Shown here: positions 1 to 8,463 of the stretch, piece by piece
Layout of the letters: each line of letters opens with the position of its first letter
Numbering within the stretch: the first letter of the stretch is position 1
Assembly (NCBI RefSeq): GCF_004323635.1
Contig: NZ_CP036515.1
Location: forward strand, 3,287,501 to 3,351,500
DNA: 64,000 nt
Origin: Lichenihabitans psoromatis
GTDB taxonomy: Bacteria > Pseudomonadota > Alphaproteobacteria > Rhizobiales > Beijerinckiaceae
Reading direction: 5' to 3'
Position numbers and translations under genes: made by a program
The notes under the pieces: model-generated
What the model was told of the DNA's origin: nothing
The model's database searches: none
Seen by the model: the letters and a program-made list of their open reading frames with translations, nothing else

Positions 1-29
1 GGCACGAGAGCGGAACACGAAAAAGCAAA

Positions 30-60
30 GACCCCTCGGTGGGGCGCAAACCGAGGGGTC
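30..60 (-). terminator. Rho-independent terminator of the downstream minus-strand gene
   Basis: A perfect 10-bp inverted repeat (GACCCCTCGG / CCGAGGGGTC) brackets an 11-nt loop. Read on the minus strand, the stem is followed by a T-rich run (the complement of the A-rich stretch at 19-29). It therefore most likely ends transcription of the small secreted-protein gene that stops at 145. Confidence 0.75.
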
Positions 61-144
61 CTGTCGCCAACGCGGCGCCGAGCGGGCCACGCGGGGGCGA
101 TCGTGGAGCATGACGGGCCCTCAGTGCCCGTCATGCTCGCAAAC

Positions 145-462
145 TCAGTTGCAGACGCGAACGGGACGATAGCCGGCAAAGTTGCCGTATTCGTCGTAGA
201 CCGGACGACGCGAGCGATAGCAGGGCTCGTAAGCCGGCTCGGCATAGGCCGGATATCCGTACCCATAGCCATACCCATAGGGTCGGGCCGCGCTGCCGAT
301 GATGGCGCCAGCCGCCAATCCACCAATGACGCCGGCCGCGACCGGGGCTCCCCAGCCGCCTCCGCGATACCATGCTGACGCGGGGGCCGACGATGTCGCG
401 ACGCCTGCGGTCAACGTTAGGGCCGCCAATCCGGCCAACAGGGTCTTCTTCAACGCGGACAT
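145..462 (-). CDS. Small secreted glycine-zipper, tyrosine-rich protein
   Basis: This 105-residue protein has an N-terminal signal peptide: basic MSALKK, a hydrophobic stretch, then an AxA-type cleavage site near residue 30. A glycine-zipper segment (GVIGGLAAGAIIG, about residues 44-56) follows, then a YGYGYGYGYP repeat and a Cys-containing basic tail. The ATG at 462 was chosen because GAGGAG lies just upstream and it gives a clean signal peptide; a much longer open frame continues upstream but overlaps rpiA. Small glycine-zipper exported proteins of this kind are common in Rhizobiales. Their function is not known, and I infer only an envelope or secreted location. Confidence 0.8.
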   Translation of the reverse strand: MSALKKTLLAGLAALTLTAGVATSSAPASAWYRGGGWGAPVAAGVIGGLAAGAIIGSAARPYGYGYGYGYPAYAEPAYEPCYRSRRPVYDEYGNFAGYRPVRVCN

Positions 463-733
463 GTTAACAGCTCCTCCAATGAAGCCGGTTCGGACGGTGG
501 ACGACGGCGAAGCGGCTTCGATCGTCTGATGAGAGTATCGCCCACGACCTGAACCGTGCATGAAAACAAGGCAAATATTCTGTTCATGTCGCAGCAAACG
601 GAGCGAATTGCGTTTTTGGCGCGAAGCCGCTACCGAAAGGCAACATGAGGCGGGAGGCGATCGAACCGGCCAATCCGGTCGCAGCAACGTTTCGCCAGCC
701 AACCGTCCGCTGTGCTTTCCGAGAGATGCGCCC

Positions 734-1462
734 ATGGCCGAGAGTGATCCCGACACGATGAAGCGCCAGGTTGCCGAGCGCGCCTTGTCGTTCGTCGACG
801 ACGGCATGAAGCTCGGACTTGGCAGCGGCACGACAGCCAAAATCTTCGTCGATCTGTTGGCTGAGCGCGTGAAGAGCGGTTTGCGGGTGCGCTGTGTTCC
901 AACCTCGGAACGGATCCGAGCGCAGGCGACCTCGCTTGGCCTCGACGTGACGACGCTCGACGAGTTGCCACAACTCGACCTGACGATCGATGGCGCCGAC
1001 GAATATGATCCAGCACTGCGGCTCATCAAGGGCGGCGGCGGCGCGCTGTTGCGCGAGAAGATTGTCGCGACGGCGTCGGACAGGATGATCGTCATCGCCG
1101 ACGCATCGAAAGCCGTGTCGCACCTCGGGCGTTTTCCATTGCCGGTCGAGGTCAACCTGTTCGGATTCGCCGCGACGCGGAGGCTTATCGAGCGGGATTG
1201 CGCCGCGATCGGCCTGCACGGCAACCTCGTGCTGAGGACTGGCCCGGACAAGACGCCATTCATGACCGACGGTGGCCATCTCATTCTCGATTGTCACTTT
1301 GGGTCGATCGCCGATCCCGTCGCGCTCAGCGATGTTCTGCTCGCCATCGCCGGGGTCGTCGAACATGGTCTGTTCATCGGCATCGCACAGTCAGTCATCA
1401 CCAATGTGGACGGAGCGGCCTGCGTTGTCGCCCCCGACCACACCTCATCTTCATCGCGATAG
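734..1462 (+). CDS. rpiA: Ribose-5-phosphate isomerase A
   Basis: RpiA interconverts ribose 5-phosphate and ribulose 5-phosphate in the cytoplasmic non-oxidative pentose phosphate pathway. The 242-residue product has the family signatures in order: phosphate-binding GLGSGTTA (about 28-35), DGADE with the catalytic acidic residues (about 86-90) and [11 protein letters not shown] (about 99-109). The frame is open back to 560, but the ATG at 734 gives the usual family length and N-terminus. The next gene starts 11 bp downstream, suggesting cotranscription with the DUF2059 protein. Confidence 0.96.
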   Translation: MAESDPDTMKRQVAERALSFVDDGMKLGLGSGTTAKIFVDLLAERVKSGLRVRCVPTSERIRAQATSLGLDVTTLDELPQLDLTIDGADEYDPALRLIKGGGGALLREKIVATASDRMIVIADASKAVSHLGRFPLPVEVNLFGFAATRRLIERDCAAIGLHGNLVLRTGPDKTPFMTDGGHLILDCHFGSIADPVALSDVLLAIAGVVEHGLFIGIAQSVITNVDGAACVVAPDHTSSSSR

Positions 1463-1473
1463 GAAGCTCAAGA

Positions 1474-2034
1474 ATGTTCATGTCGATCCGCCCGTCTCAG
1501 CGCCGTGTTGCCTTTGGCCTGGGCGCTCTCGTGCTCGCTCTCGGCACGGGCCTCCCGGCCTTCGCTCAGACCGCGACCCCCGCGCCGGTGCCGGATGTCA
1601 GCCAGCCGGAGCCGCCGGCTTCGGCGCTCGCGGCTGCCCGTGATGTCGTCGTGTCATCCGGCATGTCGCGCTCGTTCGAGCCGATGGTTCCGCAATTGAC
1701 CGAGCAGATCGTGCCGATGTTGACGCGGACGCGTCCCGAACTGACGGCTGACTTGACAGTCGTGCTGAAGGACTTGCAGCCCGAGTTTGTCAAAGACGGC
1801 GAGCAGATGACGGATATTGCGGCGCATATCTACGCACGCCGGATGAGCGAGCAGGAATTGAAGGATACGGCGGCTTTCTTCAACAGCCCGGTCGGCAAGA
1901 AATACGTCGATATTCAGCCCGCGATGTTGGACGAACTCGTCGTCGCGATGCAGTCTTGGACGCAGAAATTGTCTTCAATCATGATGACACGCGTGCGCCA
2001 GGAAATGATCAAGAAGGGTCACAACGACTTCTGA
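1474..2034 (+). CDS. DUF2059 secreted protein
   Basis: The 186-residue protein has a signal peptide (basic start, hydrophobic core, cleavage after AFAQ near residue 32). A proline-rich spacer and a helical DUF2059 domain follow, with the characteristic segment SEQELKDTAAFFNSPVGKKY around residues 128-147. The family is periplasmic and of unknown biochemical role. It sits directly behind rpiA and about 130 bp ahead of glutathione reductase, an arrangement common in alphaproteobacteria. The start is supported by GGAAGCTCAAG just upstream of the ATG. Confidence 0.9.
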   Translation: MFMSIRPSQRRVAFGLGALVLALGTGLPAFAQTATPAPVPDVSQPEPPASALAAARDVVVSSGMSRSFEPMVPQLTEQIVPMLTRTRPELTADLTVVLKDLQPEFVKDGEQMTDIAAHIYARRMSEQELKDTAAFFNSPVGKKYVDIQPAMLDELVVAMQSWTQKLSSIMMTRVRQEMIKKGHNDF

Positions 2035-2164
2035 TCCGACGCCTTTGACCGCGACGAGCGAAACGCTTGTCGCAAGTCACGCGATACCCACATGAACGAG
2101 AGCTTGGAGGGCGCGCGGGATCGCCGCGACGCCGGTCCAAGCGCATCCAAACGGGCCCGAGACG

Positions 2165-3544
2165 ATGACGGCGGACGAAGAGGTCGATCTTTTCGTGATC
2201 GGTGCAGGATCGGGCGGCGTGCGTGCCGCGCGCATCGCCGCTGGTTACGGCGCCAAGGTTGCGATCGCGGAAGATTTTCGCGTCGGTGGGACCTGTGTCA
2301 TTCGCGGCTGCGTCCCCAAGAAGATCTATGTCTATGCGAGCCGGTTTGCCGACGAGTTCGAGCAGTCCGAAGGATTTGGCTGGTCGCGACCGCAAGCGAG
2401 CTTTGATTGGGGTCACCTCGTCGCCACCAAGGAGCGGGAGATCACCCGCTTGTCGGCCATCTATGCGGCCAATCTCGAGAAGGCCGGTGTCGCGCTGCAT
2501 CAGGGTCGCGCGACGGTGACGGGGCCGAACCATGTGATGCTCGCCAACGGGCGATGCTTCGCGGCGAAATATATTGCGGTGGCGACCGGCGGCGTGCCCG
2601 AGCATCGGCCGCATGTGCCGGGCCTCGACCTCGCCATCAGCTCGAATGAGATTTTCGACCTGCCGGACTTTCCCAAGAGGCTTCTGGCCGTGGGCGCAGG
2701 CTATGTGGCGCTGGAGTTCGCGTCCATCTTCGTGCGTCTTGGATCGCGCGTCACGGTCGCGTTTCGCGGTCAGACGATCCTGCGTGGGTTCGATGGCGAC
2801 ATGCGCGACGGCCTGACGGCGGAGCTGCAGGCCTCCGGCATCGATCTGCGTCCGGGACTATCGGTTCTTGGGATCGAGCGGCACGCCGATGGTCTGCATG
2901 TTCGCTTGAGTGACGCCTCGACGCTGGTGGTCGACCAGGTCCTCCTCGCGACGGGGCGCCGTCCCGCCACCCGCGATCTTGGTTTGGAGCATGTTGGCGT
3001 CGAACTCGCGGAGGATGGCTCGGTGAAGGTCGATGGCTTCTCGCGCAGCAGCGTACCGTCGATCTATGCGATCGGAGACGTGACCAATCGGGTCAACCTC
3101 ACGCCGGTCGCGATCCGCGAAGGGCATGCGCTGGCCGATACGCTGTTCGGCGATAAACCGACACCTGTCGAACATCATGCCATCGCGACGGCGGTCTTCA
3201 CGACGCCCGAACTCGGCACGGTGGGACTGACCGAGGAAGAGGCACGCAGCACTCTCGACGTCGTCGACATCTACAAGACCTCGTTTCGGCCGATGAAATC
3301 GACCATCTCGGGTAGTTCCACGAAAACCATGATGAAAATTGTGGTCGACGGCGCAACCGATCGGGTGGTCGGCGTGCATGTTCTCGGCACCGATGCGGGC
3401 GAGATGGCGCAGCTTCTGGGCATCGCGGTCAAAATGGGCGCCACCAAGCGGGACTTCGACGCCACGATGGCGGTCCATCCGACAGCCGCCGAAGAACTCG
3501 TGACGATGCGAACGCGCACCGCGCGCTACGTGCGCGAGGCATAG
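2165..3544 (+). CDS. gor: Glutathione-disulfide reductase
   Basis: This enzyme reduces oxidised glutathione with NADPH using FAD. The 459-residue protein shows the FAD-binding GAGSGG (about 13-18) and the redox-active CVIRGC pair (Cys44/Cys49) followed by VPKK. The NADPH-binding Rossmann fold is GAGYVALEF (about 178). The C-terminal dimerisation segment HPTAAEE carries the catalytic histidine-glutamate pair. The CVIRGC spacing and the following IYVYAS favour glutathione reductase over lipoamide dehydrogenase or mercuric reductase. Length is normal for the family. Confidence 0.95.
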   Translation: MTADEEVDLFVIGAGSGGVRAARIAAGYGAKVAIAEDFRVGGTCVIRGCVPKKIYVYASRFADEFEQSEGFGWSRPQASFDWGHLVATKEREITRLSAIYAANLEKAGVALHQGRATVTGPNHVMLANGRCFAAKYIAVATGGVPEHRPHVPGLDLAISSNEIFDLPDFPKRLLAVGAGYVALEFASIFVRLGSRVTVAFRGQTILRGFDGDMRDGLTAELQASGIDLRPGLSVLGIERHADGLHVRLSDASTLVVDQVLLATGRRPATRDLGLEHVGVELAEDGSVKVDGFSRSSVPSIYAIGDVTNRVNLTPVAIREGHALADTLFGDKPTPVEHHAIATAVFTTPELGTVGLTEEEARSTLDVVDIYKTSFRPMKSTISGSSTKTMMKIVVDGATDRVVGVHVLGTDAGEMAQLLGIAVKMGATKRDFDATMAVHPTAAEELVTMRTRTARYVREA

Positions 3545-3693
3545 GCGCCCTCAGACTGCGTGACGGCGTCGTCCGCCCAGGGCCGGATTGATGGATGGAC
3601 CGGACGCGGCGCTGGTGTATAAGCCCCGCCACCGTTGTTGACGCGCCGCTACCCTGTCTTCGGACAAGGAGAGACGCGCGAGGAGAGTTTAAG

Positions 3694-5142
3694 ATGCCAG
3701 AGCTGCGCGCCGCCGGCGACCATGGACCCCAAGCGGCGCGGTCCGACATGTCCTCGTCGATGGGCTGGTCGCCGACGAGCTGGCGCTCGAAGCCGATCGA
3801 GCAAGTGCCGGTCTATCCGGACCTCAACGCGTTAGCCCAGGTCGAGACGCAGCTTGGCAAATTCCCCCCGTTGGTTTTCGCGGGCGAAGCCAGGAAGCTC
3901 ACGCGCGCCTTGGGCGATGTGGCGAACCGCAAGGCATTCCTGCTCCAGGGCGGCGACTGCGCCGAGGCTTTCGAGGAGCATGCGGCCGACAACATCCGCG
4001 ATTTCTTCCGCGTCTTCTTGCAGATGGCCGTCGTCATGACGTTCGCGGCCGCCTCGCCAGTGGTCAAAGTCGGACGGATCGCGGGCCAGTTCGCCAAGCC
4101 GCGCTCGACCCCCAACGAGATCATCGATGGCGTGGAACTGCCGAGCTATCGCGGCGACATCGTCAACGGCATTGCCTTTGACGAAGCCTCCCGCATCCCG
4201 GACCCGCAACGTCAACTCGACGCCTATCGGCAGTCGGCCGCCACCCTCAACCTGCTGCGTGCCTTCGCGACCGGCGGCTATGCCAATCTCGAAAACGCCC
4301 ATCGCTGGATGCTCGGCTTCGTCAAAGATAGCCCCCAGGCCAGCCGCTACGAGGAACTCGCCGGCCGCATCACCGAGACACTCGGCTTTATGAAGGCGAT
4401 CGGTCTCGATGCGGAACGGCACCCCGAACTTCGCCAAACCGATTTCTACACCTCGCACGAGGCCTTGCTGCTGGGCTATGAACAAGCCCTCACGCGGATC
4501 GATTCCACCAGCGGCGACTATTACGCCACTTCGGGACATATGATCTGGATCGGCGATCGGACGCGCCAACTCGGCAACGCGCATGTCGAATATTGCCGCG
4601 GCGTCAAAAACCCGATCGGCTTGAAATGCGGTCCGTCGCTGCAGCCCGACGATCTGCTCCGCCTGATCGACGTGCTCAATCCGGCCGACGAAGCTGGCCG
4701 CCTGACGCTGATCTGTCGGTTTGGGGCCGACAAGGTGGGCGATCACTTGCCGAAACTGGTTCGCGCGGTGGAAGCGGCGGGGCGCACCGTCGTCTGGTCC
4801 TGCGATCCGATGCACGGAAACACGATCAAGACCGCGTCCGGCTACAAGACCCGTCCGTTCGAGCGAGTCATGGAGGAGATCAAGCATTTCTTCGACGTGC
4901 ATCAGGCCGAGGGAAGCTATGCGGGCGGCGTCCATCTCGAAATGACCGGCAAGAATGTCACCGAATGCACGGGCGGCGCGCGCGCGATCTCGGAAGCGGA
5001 ACTGCACGATCGCTACCACACCTATTGCGACCCGCGCCTCAACGCCGATCAATCGATCGAAGTGGCGTTTAAAGTCGCGGACCTGCTCAAGGCCGAGCGG
5101 GGCAACGCGCAAGACACGAGCCGGGCAGACGCCGCCGAATAG
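3694..5142 (+). CDS. Class II 3-deoxy-7-phosphoheptulonate (DAHP) synthase
   Basis: It condenses phosphoenolpyruvate with erythrose 4-phosphate, the first step of the shikimate pathway. The 482-residue sequence carries class II (plant/Mycobacterium-type) hallmarks: [11 protein letters not shown] near residue 86, the [11 protein letters not shown] segment, CDPMHGNT late in the protein, and [12 protein letters not shown] with metal-binding residues. The ATG at 3694 has AGGAGAG just upstream; an internal ATG at 3748 gives the more usual N-terminus ([16 protein letters not shown]), so the true start may be there. No class I aro gene lies beside it. Confidence 0.94.
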   Translation: MPELRAAGDHGPQAARSDMSSSMGWSPTSWRSKPIEQVPVYPDLNALAQVETQLGKFPPLVFAGEARKLTRALGDVANRKAFLLQGGDCAEAFEEHAADNIRDFFRVFLQMAVVMTFAAASPVVKVGRIAGQFAKPRSTPNEIIDGVELPSYRGDIVNGIAFDEASRIPDPQRQLDAYRQSAATLNLLRAFATGGYANLENAHRWMLGFVKDSPQASRYEELAGRITETLGFMKAIGLDAERHPELRQTDFYTSHEALLLGYEQALTRIDSTSGDYYATSGHMIWIGDRTRQLGNAHVEYCRGVKNPIGLKCGPSLQPDDLLRLIDVLNPADEAGRLTLICRFGADKVGDHLPKLVRAVEAAGRTVVWSCDPMHGNTIKTASGYKTRPFERVMEEIKHFFDVHQAEGSYAGGVHLEMTGKNVTECTGGARAISEAELHDRYHTYCDPRLNADQSIEVAFKVADLLKAERGNAQDTSRADAAE

Positions 5143-5243
5143 GAGCTAGCGCATAGCCATGTCTGGCGCTCGTGGTGACGCGCATCGTCAACTTGCTGGT
5201 CTTTTGACGAGGCCATGCGGCCCTGGCGCTTTGCGTGAAGCGT

Positions 5244-5975
5244 TCAATTAGGGGGCGAAGCGCAACGCCCCTCGTGTTCGATGCCGAAGTAGACATCGAG
5301 CGCGCGTTGACCGGGGTGGGTGATTGCTACGGCTCTGGACCCCTCGATGGGCCGCATCCAGCCTTGCTCGAAACAGGCGTTGAGGAAGGCGGCGCCAAGC
5401 GTCCCGGCGACGTGCGGACGTCGCTCGCTCCAATCGAGACAGGGACGGCAAAACAGGCGACCCTGTGTGGCGCGGGTGGTCGCCGCATCGACGTCGACCC
5501 CGATCGAGCGGAGGAATGCGGTGCCCTCATTGGTCAGATCGCAGCCGCCCTCCATGTCGCCGATGTAGCCGCGCTCGATGAGGCGATCAGCGATGGCAAC
5601 CGCGACCTCGCCGGCAAGATGGTCATAACAGCAGCGCGCTCGCCGCATCGCCGCGTCGCGCGGACCGGTCCGAACCTTGCGGGGCCGGCGATGGCCCGGC
5701 TCCGACGCCACCGCCATGATGCCTTCGAGCATCGTCGCGACCGTGGATGACGCGAGTCGATGAAACCGATGCCGTCCCTGCGGCTGCACTCTCAGCAGAC
5801 CCGCTTCCGTCAACCGGCCCAGATGGCCGCTCGTCGTCTGGGGCGTGACGCCCGCTACCTTTGCCAATTCGGCGGCGGTGAGCGCACGTCCATCCATCAG
5901 CGCAATCAAGATCGCGATCCGGGCGGGGTCGCCGACAAGCGCCCCAATTTCGGCAATCCCGGTCGTGGTCAGCAT
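5244..5975 (-). CDS. ArsR-type winged-helix regulator with Cys-rich C-terminal domain
   Basis: The 243-residue protein has an N-terminal ArsR winged helix (about 10-85; recognition segment TPQTTSGHLGRLTEAGLL). A C-terminal domain has cysteines in ARCCYDHLAGE, FCRPCLDWSERRPH and the tail. It is the long ArsR-like class found widely in proteobacteria, not the short metal-sensor class. It is divergent from the NIPSNAP/ABM pair and two palindromes lie between them, so it probably represses that pair. The ligand is unknown. Confidence 0.87.
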   Translation of the reverse strand: MLTTTGIAEIGALVGDPARIAILIALMDGRALTAAELAKVAGVTPQTTSGHLGRLTEAGLLRVQPQGRHRFHRLASSTVATMLEGIMAVASEPGHRRPRKVRTGPRDAAMRRARCCYDHLAGEVAVAIADRLIERGYIGDMEGGCDLTNEGTAFLRSIGVDVDAATTRATQGRLFCRPCLDWSERRPHVAGTLGAAFLNACFEQGWMRPIEGSRAVAITHPGQRALDVYFGIEHEGRCASPPN

Positions 5976-6005
5976 CGATCATCTCCAAGTGTGAGGACAT
6001 TGCGG

Positions 6006-6056
6006 ATTGTCGTCGCATAGACAATGTCGGTCATGCTTCGGTCACGGCCGAAGCAT
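6006..6056. promoter_or_regulatory. Two palindromes, candidate ArsR operators
   Basis: The gap between the divergent ArsR gene and the NIPSNAP gene holds two inverted repeats. One is ATTGTC-8 nt-GACAAT (6006-6025). The other is ATGCTTCGG-6 nt-CCGAAGCAT (6033-6056), with perfect 9-bp arms. Their position 31-81 bp from the regulator start and 55-105 bp from the target start suits autoregulated repression. The assignment to the neighbouring regulator is inference. Confidence 0.5.
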
Positions 6057-6110
6057 CGTCGCGTGAGCGCGGTCTACGAACGATTTGGCAATACGCCAAA
6101 GGGACCGCTC

Positions 6111-6440
6111 ATGCTCACATGTATCATCCGCTACGACATCGATCCGTTTCGCGTCGACGCTTTCGAGCACTATGCTCGCACGTGGGGACAAGCCATACCG
6201 CGCTGCGGGGCCGATCTGATCGGCTATTTCGCGCCTCATGAAGGATCGACCACGACCGCCTACGGCATCTACAATATCGATGATCTCGCGGCCTATGAAG
6301 CCTATCGCGCACGCCTTAAAGACGATCAGCTTGGCCGTGACAATTACGAGTTCGCCAAGCGCGAAAGGTTCATCCTCCGCGAAGAGCGATTGTTTCTCCG
6401 GTTGGTCTCCGCCCCCCATGCGACGCTGGTAAAGCCATGA
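6111..6440 (+). CDS. NIPSNAP family protein
   Basis: The 109-residue ferredoxin-like (dimeric alpha/beta barrel) protein starts MLTCIIRYDIDPF and contains GCGADLIGYFAPHEG and a YEAYRARLKDD segment typical of bacterial NIPSNAP proteins. The ATG at 6111 was chosen over the upstream frame start at 6024 because it begins at the conserved beta strand. The stop overlaps the next gene by four bases (ATGA), so the two are translationally coupled. Bacterial members have no firmly established reaction. Confidence 0.85.
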   Translation: MLTCIIRYDIDPFRVDAFEHYARTWGQAIPRCGADLIGYFAPHEGSTTTAYGIYNIDDLAAYEAYRARLKDDQLGRDNYEFAKRERFILREERLFLRLVSAPHATLVKP

Positions 6441-6802
6441 TCGCGGTGATTTTCGAGGTCGATCTGGCGGAGGACGGACGCAAAGACTATTTGGCTTTAG
6501 CCGCGGCCTTGCGCCGCGACCTCGAGGCGATCGATGGATTTCTGTCGGTTGAGCGGTTTCAAAGCGTCTCGGCATCAAACCGGATGGTGTCGCTCTCGTT
6601 CTTCCGAGACCAAGAGGCCGTTCGTCAGTGGCGGAACTCCAGAGCGCATCGGTCGACGCAGATCCGTGGGCGATCGAGCGTCTTCACCGATTATCGTCTT
6701 CGTGTCGCCGAGGTCATCCGCGATTACGGCATGAACGATCGCGACGAGGCACCTCCCGATAGCCTCCTTGTTCATGCAGAGGGCGACACCAAAGCCAGGT
6801 GA
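6437..6802 (+). CDS. Antibiotic biosynthesis monooxygenase (ABM) domain protein
   Basis: This 121-residue single ABM-like domain (MIAVIFEVDLAEDGRKDYL...; GFLSVERFQSVSASNRMVSLSFF; then an alpha helix EAVRQWRN) is of the fold used in small quinone- or haem-degrading monooxygenases. It overlaps the NIPSNAP gene by four bases, and both proteins share the dimeric alpha/beta barrel fold. I infer that they act in one pathway under the divergent ArsR regulator. The substrate is not deducible. Confidence 0.83.
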   Translation: MIAVIFEVDLAEDGRKDYLALAAALRRDLEAIDGFLSVERFQSVSASNRMVSLSFFRDQEAVRQWRNSRAHRSTQIRGRSSVFTDYRLRVAEVIRDYGMNDRDEAPPDSLLVHAEGDTKAR

Positions 6803-6827
6803 AGCGAGAGCAGATCGGCGTGGGACG

Positions 6828-7955
6828 TCAGGTCTGCTTACTCTCTTTGACGTCCATCTCGTTACCGCGCCAGACGAAATCATCCGCCGCCAAAGCGCTG
6901 ACAAAAATGAGAGGAAGCATCAGGTCGCGGATCATCCAGGCAAACGGCGAGGTCCAGGTGAAGCGCCATCCGGCACTCAGGGCGAGTTGGACTTCCGCAG
7001 CCAGCCAGATCACCCAGACCAGCAATCCCGCGAGAATGGGATCGTAACCATTGGCCCAGGCCGCATAGGCGCCTGCCAACAGGCTGAGAAGGGAGCCGGA
7101 CAAGATCTCGGGCAGAAAGAACATCGGGAAGGTGACGCGGCGAAGTCGTGCCCAGCGCGTCTGGCGCGCCCACACCTCGGACAGCTTACGACGCCCCAAA
7201 GGTTGCTCGAAGGGGCTGTCGACGAGCCGAACCCGCAACCCCTTGCGGCGAACCAGTTTGGTGGCGGCCGCGTCCTCCGCGATTTCGGCTCCGAGCGCCG
7301 TGATGCCTCCCGCAGACTCAAGGATGTCGCGACGCCAAAGCATCGTCTTGCCTTGCGCGAAGCCGAGCCCGATGGCTTCGGCCGCATATTGCCAGCGCGC
7401 CTGCAGGCTATTGAGGAAACCGCATTCGACATCGGCCCAGAATCCATCGGGGTGTGAGCCGATCGGTGTCGAGCAGACGAGACCCGTATCCGGACGCCAT
7501 GCCGCAAGCAGGCGCTGCAGGTAGTCGCCTGGCATCAGCACGTTTGAATCGGCCATCACGATCCAGTCATGAGCGGCGGCGTGCCAACCCTTGGCGACAT
7601 TGTTCAGCTTCGGATTGGCATTGATCCAATCATCTCCGATCAGGATGCGGGCCGGTACACCCGGGTTGGCATCGATCAACCGCTTCAGCAGAGGCAGAAC
7701 AGGATCATCCGCGCGCGCGGCACAGAACAAGACTTCATAATCCGGATAATCAAGATGAAAGCTCGAACCGAGCGTCTCTTCAGCATAATTTTCGAGGCCG
7801 CATACCGGACGAACGATGCTGACCGGCGGAGCATCGGCTGGCGCGGCGAGCGGTGTCTTGCGCTCCGGGCAACGATAACGTGCGATGGTCGTGCTTACGA
7901 CCTGCACGGTCGTCATGATGAAGCAAAACCCAGCCGCACATTGCGCTACCGTCAT
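6828..7955 (-). CDS. GT21-type ceramide glucosyltransferase-like glycosyltransferase
   Basis: The 375-residue membrane glycosyltransferase has an N-terminal membrane segment and a GT-A domain beginning PVSIVRPVCGLENYAEETL. Metal and substrate acidic residues lie in MADSNV and AEDAAATKL, and the processive-type RQTRWARLRR motif is present. Three or so C-terminal membrane segments follow. These match the ceramide glucosyltransferase/HpnI family, which moves a sugar onto ceramide, diacylglycerol or a hopanoid-type acceptor. No hpn genes are nearby, so the acceptor is left open. It is convergent with the ABM gene and divergent from a 35-residue ORF. Confidence 0.88.
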   Translation of the reverse strand: MTVAQCAAGFCFIMTTVQVVSTTIARYRCPERKTPLAAPADAPPVSIVRPVCGLENYAEETLGSSFHLDYPDYEVLFCAARADDPVLPLLKRLIDANPGVPARILIGDDWINANPKLNNVAKGWHAAAHDWIVMADSNVLMPGDYLQRLLAAWRPDTGLVCSTPIGSHPDGFWADVECGFLNSLQARWQYAAEAIGLGFAQGKTMLWRRDILESAGGITALGAEIAEDAAATKLVRRKGLRVRLVDSPFEQPLGRRKLSEVWARQTRWARLRRVTFPMFFLPEILSGSLLSLLAGAYAAWANGYDPILAGLLVWVIWLAAEVQLALSAGWRFTWTSPFAWMIRDLMLPLIFVSALAADDFVWRGNEMDVKESKQT

Positions 7956-8199
7956 GGTCCGGTCCGTTATTCAGAGTTAAAGATAATTCATTGGCAGGCT
8001 AAAGCTGTATTTGCCTGCACGAAACAATCGTCCAAGTCTAGCGTCAACGCACGGGACACATGATCCGCTAACGTGGTCATCAACAATATTTCGATTGTCT
8101 GCGTCGTTTGAGTTACGCCGCCGGACACCAGAGGAGCCGATATCCGGCTTGACATAGAACAAAACAAGAACATACTGTTTGAAAGCGGAGGAGAGACCC

Positions 8200-8307
8200 A
8201 TGGTTCGTGCCTTGTTTGAAGACGTGATCGAGCTCGCATGCCTCGCCGCATTCCTGTCTGGCGTGGCGATCCTGGCGAACCCCGGAACCATGGCTTGGAT
8301 ATTTTGA
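8200..8307 (+). CDS. 35-residue hydrophobic small protein
   Basis: The ATG at 8200 follows a strong GGAGGAGAG Shine-Dalgarno site at 5-10 nt spacing. It encodes a 35-residue peptide: an acidic/basic N-terminus (MVRALFEDVIE) and a single hydrophobic helix (LACLAAFLSGVAIL), ending in MAWIF. Composition and the ribosome site suggest a real single-span membrane microprotein rather than a chance frame. No function can be assigned. It stands alone between the GT21 gene and dnaE. Confidence 0.6.
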   Translation: MVRALFEDVIELACLAAFLSGVAILANPGTMAWIF

Positions 8308-8463
8308 GGGGGAGTTGATCCGGTGTCGGTCGATCAAGCGGCGATCGAGCGATGTTCGGCCTCCAAGCGCATGTCAGCTTTCTGTTGACGAGCCGGCCTA
8401 ACGCTCGACGCGTCGCCGATCGGCGGTCAAAGTAGTGACCGGCGCCGCGGTGGCGGAACCGGG

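Noticed and set aside
560..733. Longer N-terminus of rpiA
   Set aside because: The extra 58 residues are Arg-rich and unlike RpiA; the ATG at 734 matches the family start.
463..1284. 379-residue minus-strand frame covering rpiA
   Set aside because: Only its last 105 codons have a signal peptide and ribosome site. The rest is antisense to rpiA.
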